64,000 nt of DNA, from positions 1 to 64,000 of the IMG/VR virus record IMGVR_UViG_3300004369_000005. One strand, written 5' to 3'. Below the pieces are notes generated by a model. That model searched no databases. It saw only the letters and a list, made by a program, of their open reading frames with translations, and was not told where the DNA came from. Made by a program: the position numbers and the translations under genes. Positions 16,401-23,418 of the stretch are shown piece after piece (within the stretch, counting starts at the first letter, position 1; each line of letters opens with the position of its first letter). Source of the stretch: a virus.

Positions 16401-17868
16401 CAGTCAGATATGCATCTGCTCCAATGGTAGTATCAAAGTTAACATCAATAATAGTTGCTCTCGAACCAGTGTTTAGACCGACAACTTCTAAACCTGCTTG
16501 TAAATTAGCACCACCTGTATTTTCTTGGAAGTCAACACGGAATTGATCTGGTCCAAAAATCTGATGACCGACTGGGAAGAAAGTGCCAAAATCTCCATTT
16601 GCTTGAGAGTCTACTAGAATTCTTTGCTTATCGTCAAAGACCATAGCAAAGTCCCAAGTGGCGACTGCATCTCCAACAGAGTCAACCTGATCTCGGTACG
16701 TAACACCAATGATATAGTTCTTATCACCGAACTTCATGATGTGTTTGTTAGGATTCGCTGGTCTAATAATTACCAGACGAAGGTTATCACCAACGATTGA
16801 TGCATCAGGTGGAATAGAGATTGGGTTATCTTCTACGTAATCACCACCAGAAACGATAATTGTTTCTTTAACACCAGGAGTAGTCCATGCCAACTGACAT
16901 GCTTTCTTGATTGTTCTGACTGGGTTTACAGCAGAACGACCGTCATTCTCGTCGTTACCAATCTGCTGTGAAACGTAAATACGACCACCAACGTCATTCG
17001 TTGCTAGGTTAAGGACGTATTCGGTAGTTGCAATTTTATCTGATCGATCACCTAGCAGAGGAGTGATAGATCTTGGATAGACACCTGCAGCTCCAGTTTG
17101 GTTATATCCAAATGCATTTTCGTCTTCTACACGGTAACCAATATGCTTAAATTGAACTTCTCCGTTGAGTTCAATTCCATCAGTATGTGTAGGAGCCTCA
17201 CTTCCAGTTTGTCCTGTATTCAGTGCTTGATAAACATTAGCACCAAAGTATCTGTAGGTATTTTTCTGTAGAATAACATTGGAATCCCAAATAGTTCCAG
17301 TATTATTGACAAAAGTTTTAAAATTTGGACCTCTGAGAACTAGGTCAGGAGTAACGAAGTTATCAATGTCTAAGTTCAGAACTCTCGCCGTATCTGAAAT
17401 GATTGACGTTGATGTTCTAATAGCACCGTTGATATCAAGTTCGAAGTCAACAGTATCAAGGAAAGCTTCAGCAGCAGCACCAAATCCGTTATCACTTGTA
17501 AAAGTGATTTGTGGCGCTTCTGTATAACCACTGCCAGGCTCGTTGATAGCAACGTTAACAACTCGTCCGTTAAAGATAAAAGCAGTGGCAAGAGCTCTGA
17601 TTCCACCAGGAGTTGTTGGAGGTGCAATAGAAACAGCAGGAGCAATGGTATAACCAGAACCGCCAGCAGTAATAGTAATATTATTGACTCGCTGACCTGT
17701 TCTATTAATACCAACACGAGGCAATCCAGTGGTCTCGTCTAGTAGAGTTCTTAGAATCTCTCGTTCACTGGAACCAGTACCACCTCTAATTGCTAGTTCA
17801 TTATCCCCGATTAATTGAGGAGCAACGCCTCTAATTCTTTCTTTATCGGAATTGATATTAAAACTCAT
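7429..17868 (-). CDS. Giant 3479-aa tail fibre-like protein
   Basis: A multi-domain virion protein, probably a long fibre. In order: N-terminal GxGY repeats (AGGSGYTIAPAVSI, EPGSGYTEAPQITF; residues about 65-140). Next is a right-handed beta-helix start (residues about 290-360: GRIYVSQQIGNDENDGR, later IPPDASIVGDN). At about 825-1165 are four tandem copies of an approximately 75-aa repeat (F-T-P-T-D-A-T-Y... F-T-C-x-x-D-G-N), with a diverged fifth copy near 1580-1680. Two helical CxxD...DLxxGxN...AMRNW modules (about 1325-1395 and 1500-1580) sit among them. More GxGY repeats follow, then GLDADLLDGQQGSYYLNA and GLDADKLDNKQGSWYQNA fibre repeats (about 2675-2815), ending ...FGDNSSWTIL. No C-terminal chaperone or peptidase is recognised. 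It has its own late box. Confidence 0.88.
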   Translation of the reverse strand: MSFNINSDKERIRGVAPQLIGDNELAIRGGTGSSEREILRTLLDETTGLPRVGINRTGQRVNNITITAGGSGYTIAPAVSIAPPTTPGGIRALATAFIFNGRVVNVAINEPGSGYTEAPQITFTSDNGFGAAAEAFLDTVDFELDINGAIRTSTSIISDTARVLNLDIDNFVTPDLVLRGPNFKTFVNNTGTIWDSNVILQKNTYRYFGANVYQALNTGQTGSEAPTHTDGIELNGEVQFKHIGYRVEDENAFGYNQTGAAGVYPRSITPLLGDRSDKIATTEYVLNLATNDVGGRIYVSQQIGNDENDGRSAVNPVRTIKKACQLAWTTPGVKETIIVSGGDYVEDNPISIPPDASIVGDNLRLVIIRPANPNKHIMKFGDKNYIIGVTYRDQVDSVGDAVATWDFAMVFDDKQRILVDSQANGDFGTFFPVGHQIFGPDQFRVDFQENTGGANLQAGLEVVGLNTGSRATIIDVNFDTTIGADAYLTGTLDVTLTSGSFLEGESYRYIITGTKGNPITLNITQTAGKNIFRTTDDPDTIIPPGTYVHLDDTNDANFTEGFYEVAGINDDNSPTYWDITVVPILGAPEWDSEVAASIDISEATIIQNQIDTTALKSIRAEGEVVSVDDNYSSPLPIQRIDFTLQGDPSIATGGFQESQFGSAEDLGGIVLYTNELVGRTNIHDFREGQEIFIEGLPTFPIDCSPLNGYQRIYKILEDADGRSRRFVIPKKFPAYAVDPGDESYSHFDPGQNATVRSYTKSVTLTLLNSPNTFPLATPVERRFQDAVTFIRNNRDFIADEVVGRINDEFKKEYFAVYNIGGTPAQQFTPTDATYDPATGEAVFTVANHGLQVGDGIRIQDESIIFTCAMDGNKTEHATPESHHYASNRTLNVDAVTTNTFTVNVGASGANQEFTPSAATYDPSTGDITLNIGSHTLSVGEGIVFADNSISFTCTMDGNDSVKTYPRPGIDPYAGKSTKITAVTETEITVNIGASRENEYFTPTDATYNPSTGDLTVTVGQHGLGVGRSVVLNDNSFTFTCAKDGNATEHTYPRPGIDPYAGKSITITAVGSNSHTVESASYNPSTGVATIGITSHGFTQNDYILLEDNSLTFTCDLDGNATQHTYPRSYDYASGRWLKISNVTSNTFDVNVGASTDLSTHSFVSATTNGLKRQDGTFTINVGTSSDTSVHTFVPGDENINAIKHEPRAVHTFAGATTGAVKHLPQSAHTFKRSIANAIQVGGSTFDIFLGPSRFEHTYITGGTVTYNGVDYTVNDFNYDTAVTGVATVSTVNPIATISEDEIVKIAGLEVECSNGTKVYPSFNIPVSDEQCKQDIVHFLNALCRDLEFGTNHNVIEAGQKYVVGAKIDYVENEIIQTVRAMEYARTLATYAMRNWRTEYGTPSDPVYVPEYSSVPRYFDPTVITGTALLNADGTVNNSGYACNDVRAAIDTLTYLFIDVVANNTNGTYLDAAYLIARNRDVIADQAFLDTQSLYPSLNLSDLNERKCRRDINFILGGLIRDLVLGGNSGIVTNAEAYYTGLQLTGIEADKLDETRYAYERVELYAKAAMRNWSGGNSIAVTPSFATYDSASGALSISFADPAQAFPQSGRVAFKEGALTFNCSSNGGGNLASPTPTDRNYGKSLEVISVTSSSGVTTVSLNVGDAGSAAGVSHTYVESLTNGTILIYDPVTTTTPIPKFEDWNILLYPSAPICANVEATIDTEFGLLDGILEYAADPESETSIAPGETVKNTGTLWDNTDIITYPDNFIYDQNNQRMAIRGIYDDYPIIEASPYTQNSSVISFLGGSGALVDGSKVKQPNCPFPGLELDGTASFPNQGKSMVASAFTIVSFGGTGYKVVEDGYTQLVSVFVIFCEDGVLADTGGYCSITNSATNFGTFALRAIGFRREAYSFDVGTISNVSATPTGRTILRVSGLGREPLEHYICKFDGYRNTDPEIEFFVDAVGGVTVGPPFTADLTIDNGTGEPLNLTNVISGLEEGTPPVGATIRLHRPSIVNSSSHTWEFAGSGTNYLALPENGGTKIEAYEQVSELYGRVYVSGTDELGDFKVGTFAKIENRTGAITFTGTVTISEVEFLKLKGGDVVVTGFDASNTLGGANSSNSKIPTQKAVRDYITNNLGPYINKPYSTNAVPQALVQLTDSGKISVDQIPALRPFEVYTVADEDARLEIEGALAGDIAIEQDTSTSYILNNDLDSQYVSFNVDPTLSFTIGDIFTGSISGGRIQATEYRQGVVYSIQLTSGGTNYLQASPPTVTISGGNPTSGSVEAKAQATVANGEVVLIELIKFNGYIGGLNYTTQPIVTIDAPQGGGSQATANAFIESRLYGNIVNRIKIEDTDQIESSDVPSVDIDVNRAVNTSSFNNANWVSLSSNVVDGVSITGGPISTDVLAQTGAANSYTFLRGDSSWALAVQSVKGAETRYFAQLISQVNTGSSELLFNTLADALIGHEVLNNIVGIQPNTNITGVLTVDGETTVSINNPVTATIPSGTILEFERGSSPMIFESTFTQGNFVDSVIISNGGTGFTNGQYFDVDLVGGTGNGLKCNLVVAGGAITELTITSSGSGYDGDFTISTPPTEIGAGSGLVLLAKVSTVNRQYANVSVDIQRVSDQTISTDLFGTIGVARFKKSQFNIGVSGNGSVELNVGADSGLDADLLDGQQGSYYLNATNISSGRLSEDRLSGTYNISIANQSGNTLRLASGTNNPTSSPTPDNFVGGVVANTINNSANLLNDGGTKNMVLTFRAGGTSFDTSFGGVRQLAFTDNDNLYIRGSGTGVTSFGSWGKIWSALNDGIDSGLDADKLDNKQGSWYQNALNINYGTISDNRLPDFIDDTAFQDQIEIRYFPGDRRYKIYVSGLVLAASPFVPGEAVNLYNAQGQGTGTIEIDNIIVNNDTVDNSNDYTIIIGRLTTGDFVGALTIGSATDRKEFQDFTIDEGNTINVATLESDGGTGNLRLGRTDGSGSSPGIYFNSSALAATYNVALVAQGGNATAGSGTLNAQVQTVDGFSINGNKIWNAGNIQFQTLNVAETAVLRGANGQFSCGTITLDTANGAVIEGAANLNVLKGGDTMTGNLAISGTATLSVGGTANLLADATVGTDFTVNTDTFFVDASNDSVAIGAAAAPSGVKLTITDDQAQDVVVDIYSQNNDYDARLRLLGEGGDATTEGFEIHYDNSVGDVYFNQLFNGLTTAVAMHFSTKNFSNALTITGNGKVGVNMTPNDSYELDVTGDTRIKDSLTIGHKDDNGGAPLYFLGSSGFRNFEVGNNLLDDNVFAIRASASAGGVDWNPTIPALALTVDVVQVDDGQGGTTPVDVHRMAVNTNAFQGVDPEDSTVRLYVANINGDLNVNGQLFQNNAPFVTSRWTESPNGDDIYRASRVGIGFTTDKDPGYALDVEGDFNVTGATYIGGVKQYQDSQGIIRAYNTEIQYDVNIDANSNNVSTGPITVAQGVNIVFGDNSSWTIL
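14360..15405 (-). repeat. Tandem ~75-codon repeats inside the 3479-aa fibre gene
   Basis: Four in-frame copies encode FTPTDATYDPATG...FTCAMDGN-type units. At DNA level stretches such as acttacctgcatatggatc recur (about 14684 and 14944). Each copy keeps one Cys and a YPRPGIDPYAGKS-like segment in the middle copies. Confidence 0.8.
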
Positions 17869-17900
17869 GGTGCTTGCCTAGCTCCCGCCGTTATTTCCTC

Positions 17901-17913
17901 TGTTATATTTAGC
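17901..17913 (-). promoter_or_regulatory. Late promoter box (GCTAAATATAACA)
   Basis: Exact CTAAATA between the 166-aa gene and the 3479-aa fibre gene, about 36 nt before the fibre ATG. Confidence 0.65.
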
Positions 17914-17914
17914 A

Positions 17915-18415
17915 TCAAGCCCACTCGATGCTTACGACTTCCGTTGCAGCAACCCACTTAATTTGGTTTGTAGTACCTGCGATATTTGTCGTGTAACTAA
18001 ATTGATTTACTGATGACAATGGTGCGATAGTCCAAGTCTGACCTGTAGGAACATCGTCTTTGATAACTGTTGTCATTGTGGATAGTACTGTTGTTGCACC
18101 TGCTCCAGTTGCTAAAACTGCAGTTTCTAATTTTAAAGAATATACATTACCAAGAGGATCAGCACCAACAATTGTTCCCGTAATAAAATTAAGAGTGTTA
18201 TTTGTAAGTGGGATTTGTGATCCTACATTGTCGATAGACAAAATAGCAGTACCAGAACCTCTCATAATAAATCTATGAATGTAACTATCTGTGAAATGAG
18301 TGTTCTTAATTTCCAAAGAGTTTAAATCTTTGGCATTTCTCTTTTCATCAACCACCGTGGTCTTTGCGATGGAAAATCCACCCACAGAATCAAACTTATC
18401 TCTAGTTGTTGCCAT
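17915..18415 (-). CDS. 166-aa hypothetical virion-type protein
   Basis: A Thr/Ser/Val-rich, beta-type sequence (MATTRDKFDSVGGFSIAKTT; later ATGAGATTVLSTMTT) ending VSIEWA. Its ATG is 2 nt after the TAA of the 1599-aa gene, so it is co-transcribed with it. Composition resembles short fibre or baseplate-attached proteins; no family is recognised. Confidence 0.75.
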   Translation of the reverse strand: MATTRDKFDSVGGFSIAKTTVVDEKRNAKDLNSLEIKNTHFTDSYIHRFIMRGSGTAILSIDNVGSQIPLTNNTLNFITGTIVGADPLGNVYSLKLETAVLATGAGATTVLSTMTTVIKDDVPTGQTWTIAPLSSVNQFSYTTNIAGTTNQIKWVAATEVVSIEWA

Positions 18416-18417
18416 GT

Positions 18418-21400
18418 TTATTTCTTAGTAATGTGTGAAACAATGGTTAGGTTTACAGTCTGTGTGTTTCCTACAGTAGCTCCTACTGTGATATTTAGTC
18501 TTACCACTCCAGCCGTGAGTTCGAATGTTGGGGTGAATAACTTTCCATTGGTTTGGATATTACCATATTCAGTAAAGAATACATCTGCACCATCATCTGT
18601 AACACCAAACTCAATAAACTCTTTTTCATTGTCAGATGTATTTTCTGCAATCAATACAATCTTTGCTCCTTTGCTTGAAGCAGTTTCGTAAATATTGAAT
18701 ACCGCACTATCAATAGTTCCTTTGGTGAGAACAACATCTGCAGTCTTGACTCTAAGATCAGTAGTTTCAAAGACTTTTAAGTCTGCATCAAACAACTTAA
18801 TATTCGATGGAGTTCCTGTTCCAAATGCAGTATTAAAGAATAGGTCACCATCATTAGATAGCGTTAGAACTGGATCTACATTAATACCACCAGAAAGACC
18901 AATCTTAAAATATTGCTTGGAAGTGTGTAAGAAAGTTGTATCCGCTGTAGTGTTGTCTAATGTTGTTGCAGCATTATCTAGAGTTAATAGTGATGCCGTT
19001 AATTCAAATTCATCGCTGACTACAGATCTTACAACATCAATGTTTTCAAATGATAGTTGATTTTTGCTTAGCGTTAATGTTAAGACGTTCTCATTGAAGA
19101 AGGTCAAAGTATCTTCATCAGTACCAGCAGAGGACTCTGCTTTAATTTGAGTATCCTGGTCTACGTCTTTTACACCACCAAGAGAACCCCAGTTAGTTCC
19201 GTCGTATCCTTCAAACTGACTTGCAGATGTATTAAATCTCAAGGAACCTCGGATTGCACTACCTCTTTGGTTTACGTCACCAACAGGAACTGCAATACTA
19301 GTTGTTGCATCAATTTTAACTTTCTTACCAGTAAGTGGTTTGATTACTACATCATTGATGTCCGTGCTGATAACATTGTTTTTTAATCTAAGATCACCAC
19401 CAATGATGAGTGGGATATCTCCAAATGGACCAATTCTTACTTGAGATACTTCATCAATTACAATCTCTCCTACAGCAAGTTGAATCCATTTTAGAGTTGC
19501 AGTACCGTTAGTAAAGTCATTGCCCGAAGTATCAACTGGTGGGTTGCCACTAGTTCCAGTAGTACCAGACAAGGTTACTTCATATACATTGTTTCTGTAT
19601 CTTAAGTAGTTTCCAGTAAATACCGCTAGGTTTGCAACCCAATTGGTATAAGTAACTCCTACAGTATTTGATGATTTAATTGTCTTGGCAGCATCAAGAA
19701 TTACGTTATTCTTTGTGTTTCTAAATGCTAAAATATCATCATTATAATAATAAAGTGTATTATCATTAGCGCCAGGATTTGCTTCTGCTTTGATGTAGGT
19801 ATTACCATCTAGGTCTCTTACACCACCAAGAGAAGACCACACACCAGCTCCAGAAATATCGCTATAACCTTCATACTGATTGGAGTCAGTGTTAAATCTG
19901 ATTGCTCCATTTTCTGCGTATTGAGTAGGTCTCTGACTATCTGTTCCTTTTGGAATTACAATTCCAGTTGGAGCATCAATTTTAAAAAGTCTATCAGAGT
20001 ATGGTTGAACGACTACGTTATCATTTGATGTTGTGGAGATGATGTTATTTTTGATTTGAAGTCTATCGTTAGAATTAAATCTATCGATGACTTTGATTTC
20101 TCCTTGCGATAGAATGTTACCTGTAGCACCAGTAATAACTGCTTTATCTGTAACATTAATGTTACCAGTAAAATTGGCGTTGATAGTCTGAATGCTAAGT
20201 CCACTACCAGCATCTCTTACTTGTGGAGTTCTTACATAAGTGCTGCCCTCAACAAAAGGAGATTTAGTTAAATTAGTTCCAGTATAATCAGTGCTATTGA
20301 TTTCTGGTGCATTTAGAATAGATGCTGTGATTGTACCAGTTTCTACATCTACATAAAAACTATCTTCTGTATTAATAGAAGCAGCCACAAAGGTAGCGCC
20401 AGAACCATAAGTTCTTGTAGCACCTTGATCTACCGTAAGTGCTACCTCATCACCATCAAAACCACCCTCATCTTCATGAGTTCCTTCGAGACGACAATAG
20501 TAATAAAGAGGGTTTGGAGTTGATGAAGTGACGTTAATTGTTACAAAACTAGAATCTCTAGTTACTCCATCTGTATATTCAACACCACGGAATTCTAGAT
20601 CTGTGGTTCCACTTACAAGAGCATTCTGACTAATCTCTAGTGTAGTTCCATCTACAACAGCAGTAACGGTGGTGTTATTAACAACACCTTGTCCCGATAC
20701 TACTGTGATTACCATGTCTGCTGAAATAGAAGACGTGTCGTCAACAGTAATTTGATTTGATCCAGCAGTAATAGTTGCAGTTTTTGTTACTCTACTTGGA
20801 CTCCATGGACCATCTGGGAATTTACTAAGAGCAAATTCATGGTTCTGGTTAGAACTATCTGCAATGTCAAACACATATGAACTACCAGCTTCTAAAGTGA
20901 TTGATGGTTCAATCTGATTATTAAGAGTAAATCTGTAAGAATTTACTACCGTATCTGTAGTAAAGGTAGAAGAATCGCTTTGTCTAGTCAACTCTTCTTG
21001 TCCGTCTGTGCTAAAATCAGATCCCTCTACTATGAGATAAAGTAAATTTGTTGCAGACTCTTTTACAAGAACAACTTCATATATATCATCGCCATTTGCA
21101 GTTAATCTATCTCCAACAGAGAAAGTTCCTGCAGTAATTGCAGTAGTAAATGTAATTTTTTGAATATCAATATTTCTTACTTCATATATTGTTGGTTTTA
21201 CCAGATTAGTTGGATTAACTGAAAGTACATCTAACTGTTCGTATCCATTACCAGGGTTATTGATAGCAAGTCCAGTAATGGGTCCGAGATCATTTACAAC
21301 ATATGTAAAGTCTGTAGTTGGATTTGCACCATATGCAGGAGTAAATGTCATGGTAGCAGAGCCTGGCTCATTGCTATCATCGGACATTGTTAACGTATTT

Positions 21401-23217
21401 GTGGAATAATCAATTTCATCAATTGTAGCTCCACTAAACAAGTCTGCATTACCAGCAGTTTGTGTCAATGACATTCCTGGAAAAAGTCCAGTAGTGCTAC
21501 TTACTTGAATTTGATTTGCTGATTGACTTGTAGTAAAATCAACAGGAACGCCAGACTCAGTTGCCGTAGCGGCACTTGACAGTGTGATGGTTGTAGCATT
21601 TACAATGGTAATTGTTGTTCCTGGGTCTACGTTAGTAGTTCCAGTAATTTCCATTCCATTGATAAGTTGAGCTGTACTTGAAACCGTAGCGGTCGTACTA
21701 TTTTCAGTGAAGTTTGTTTGAACTGAAATAGTACCAAATACAGTACCAGTAACTCCAGTAGTCTCATCAGGCAGAATTAGTGTATCCCCAGGTTGATACC
21801 CAGTTCCCTGAATGCTGAAACTGAATGAACTTACAATACCTGGAATAGTAGTGACAGTAAACTCAAATCCACTACCGCCTACATTTCCTAGATTTGCTTG
21901 ATCGATAGATAGAACATCATTCTGCAGATATCCAAAACCATTTTCATTTGTATCGACAGATGTAACGACACCAGTGTATGTTGTTGTAGCACCTAAAGTA
22001 TATTCAAATCCAGTTCCATTTGCTAGATTTAATTGTAGAACATCGTTAGGATTATAATCTTCACCAATGTTTAGAACGTTAATTGTAGTTACATTGCCAT
22101 TTGAATCTACAATAGCATCACAAAGGAGTCCATTGCCGTGCTCCCCAACTGTTCCAGATTGAACTGTAATAGTTGCACCCATGCCCTCGTGAATAGAGCA
22201 ATCGTATTTAATATCTCCAGAAGGAGCTCCTGGTTTGATGATAAGATCAATGAATCCAGTTCCATTTTGAGTAACAAATGCTCCTGGATCAAGAGCAGTA
22301 TTATTCGTATTTCTAAAGATTAAAGGATGACCGTCATTCGACGAATCGGAAATGACAAATCTATATGTGTTTCCAGCATCAAGAGTTAGTGCCTGTTGAG
22401 TATTGCCATCAAGTTGGTATACGTTTGAAGGTGGTGGACTACCAGGATTTGAAACAGTAGTTACTACGAAAGTTTGCTGTGGGGAGTTGAAGAATGAAAC
22501 TCCATTATAAGTTCCTTGGTTATATCCGCTACCAGCATTAGTGATAGTTCCATTATAATTAACTTCGCCAGTTACAGTAACAGTAGCAGTTTCTCCACTA
22601 CCACTACTTGAAATATTTGTAAAAGGAACGTTCTCATATGTTCCTGGGTAATAACCACTACCACCATCAGTAATAGCACCATCAACACCCTTTACAGTAA
22701 AGGAACAGATTGCTCCAGTACCACTACCACCTTCTAGATACTGGTCGTTATATTCACCAAAGTCGTAACCAGAACCTTCTGATGTGATGTTTCCGTTATA
22801 CTCACTAACAGTAATATTTCCAGTTAAGTTGTTACCAATACCACCAGTAATTGGAATATTGTTATAATTTCCTGGGTCGTAGTTTAGACCAGGATTTGTA
22901 ATAACAAGTTCACCAACAATGTTCTTTTGAGTAATAATATCTTTGAACGAAATAAAAGAATCTGGTGATAGATTAGTAAGTTTTTTTCCTGAGGCAACAA
23001 ATCCTAAGACACTATTGTCTACTCGATAAAATCCTAGTTGATTATCTGAAGTAAACGATAGAGCTGGATTGTCAACTGATCCATCACCAAGTTTTAGGAT
23101 GCCTGTTTGTAGATCACTACCACCTGCATTAATACTAAAAATTTGTTCCGAGATTTCATTAATCTTTACCCTCTGTTGTTCGAAGGTATCTGTTCTAGCG
23201 ACGGTGATTGCTGGCAT
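18418..23217 (-). CDS. 1599-aa fibre/baseplate protein with cupredoxin domains
   Basis: Residues 1-100 are a fibre-type head with a coiled start (TFEQQRVKINEISEQIFSIN). Residues 105-245 hold GxGY/PGxYxNVPxTGGxGxG repeats. Residues about 263-355 form a cupredoxin-like domain (LDAGNTYRFVISDSSNDGHP ... KYDCSIHEGMGATITV) with putative copper ligands His297, Cys340, His343 and Met346. A second cupredoxin-like domain at about 760-930 (His793, Cys908, His914, no Met) is split by a beta module. The C-terminal third has two copies of a module RFNTxxxQxEGYxG...SLGGVxDxD (near 1125 and 1335). It overlaps the 71-aa coiled-coil gene by 23 nt. The virion role is inferred from context and repeats; the copper site is seen in sequence but not proven. 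Confidence 0.85.
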   Translation of the reverse strand: MPAITVARTDTFEQQRVKINEISEQIFSINAGGSDLQTGILKLGDGSVDNPALSFTSDNQLGFYRVDNSVLGFVASGKKLTNLSPDSFISFKDIITQKNIVGELVITNPGLNYDPGNYNNIPITGGIGNNLTGNITVSEYNGNITSEGSGYDFGEYNDQYLEGGSGTGAICSFTVKGVDGAITDGGSGYYPGTYENVPFTNISSSGSGETATVTVTGEVNYNGTITNAGSGYNQGTYNGVSFFNSPQQTFVVTTVSNPGSPPPSNVYQLDGNTQQALTLDAGNTYRFVISDSSNDGHPLIFRNTNNTALDPGAFVTQNGTGFIDLIIKPGAPSGDIKYDCSIHEGMGATITVQSGTVGEHGNGLLCDAIVDSNGNVTTINVLNIGEDYNPNDVLQLNLANGTGFEYTLGATTTYTGVVTSVDTNENGFGYLQNDVLSIDQANLGNVGGSGFEFTVTTIPGIVSSFSFSIQGTGYQPGDTLILPDETTGVTGTVFGTISVQTNFTENSTTATVSSTAQLINGMEITGTTNVDPGTTITIVNATTITLSSAATATESGVPVDFTTSQSANQIQVSSTTGLFPGMSLTQTAGNADLFSGATIDEIDYSTNTLTMSDDSNEPGSATMTFTPAYGANPTTDFTYVVNDLGPITGLAINNPGNGYEQLDVLSVNPTNLVKPTIYEVRNIDIQKITFTTAITAGTFSVGDRLTANGDDIYEVVLVKESATNLLYLIVEGSDFSTDGQEELTRQSDSSTFTTDTVVNSYRFTLNNQIEPSITLEAGSSYVFDIADSSNQNHEFALSKFPDGPWSPSRVTKTATITAGSNQITVDDTSSISADMVITVVSGQGVVNNTTVTAVVDGTTLEISQNALVSGTTDLEFRGVEYTDGVTRDSSFVTINVTSSTPNPLYYYCRLEGTHEDEGGFDGDEVALTVDQGATRTYGSGATFVAASINTEDSFYVDVETGTITASILNAPEINSTDYTGTNLTKSPFVEGSTYVRTPQVRDAGSGLSIQTINANFTGNINVTDKAVITGATGNILSQGEIKVIDRFNSNDRLQIKNNIISTTSNDNVVVQPYSDRLFKIDAPTGIVIPKGTDSQRPTQYAENGAIRFNTDSNQYEGYSDISGAGVWSSLGGVRDLDGNTYIKAEANPGANDNTLYYYNDDILAFRNTKNNVILDAAKTIKSSNTVGVTYTNWVANLAVFTGNYLRYRNNVYEVTLSGTTGTSGNPPVDTSGNDFTNGTATLKWIQLAVGEIVIDEVSQVRIGPFGDIPLIIGGDLRLKNNVISTDINDVVIKPLTGKKVKIDATTSIAVPVGDVNQRGSAIRGSLRFNTSASQFEGYDGTNWGSLGGVKDVDQDTQIKAESSAGTDEDTLTFFNENVLTLTLSKNQLSFENIDVVRSVVSDEFELTASLLTLDNAATTLDNTTADTTFLHTSKQYFKIGLSGGINVDPVLTLSNDGDLFFNTAFGTGTPSNIKLFDADLKVFETTDLRVKTADVVLTKGTIDSAVFNIYETASSKGAKIVLIAENTSDNEKEFIEFGVTDDGADVFFTEYGNIQTNGKLFTPTFELTAGVVRLNITVGATVGNTQTVNLTIVSHITKK

Positions 23218-23410
23218 TTTCGATTAACTCTCGCAGTAAAGACTTTATTTCAGAAACTTCGTTCTTCAACATATTTATGTCTTCCAACGCGGAAGTTAGT
23301 GATTTTGATTTACGTCTGGCTTCAATAGCAGATTCGTCCAAATTAATGATGGCACCTGTGTTTTGGTCTCTTACGAGACCATTGTGCCCCGAGACTTTAA
23401 TGTAGTCCAT
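23195..23410 (-). CDS. 71-aa coiled-coil protein between giant fibre genes
   Basis: The N-terminal half is polar (MDYIKVSGHNGLVRDQNTGA). Residues about 35-65 form a coiled coil (LEDINMLKNEVSEIKSLLRE). It lies 8 nt after the 2728-aa gene stop and overlaps the next gene by 23 nt. A small structural adaptor or trimerisation element is plausible but not shown. Confidence 0.75.
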   Translation of the reverse strand: MDYIKVSGHNGLVRDQNTGAIINLDESAIEARRKSKSLTSALEDINMLKNEVSEIKSLLRELIENASNHRR

Positions 23411-23418
23411 GCGCGGAA

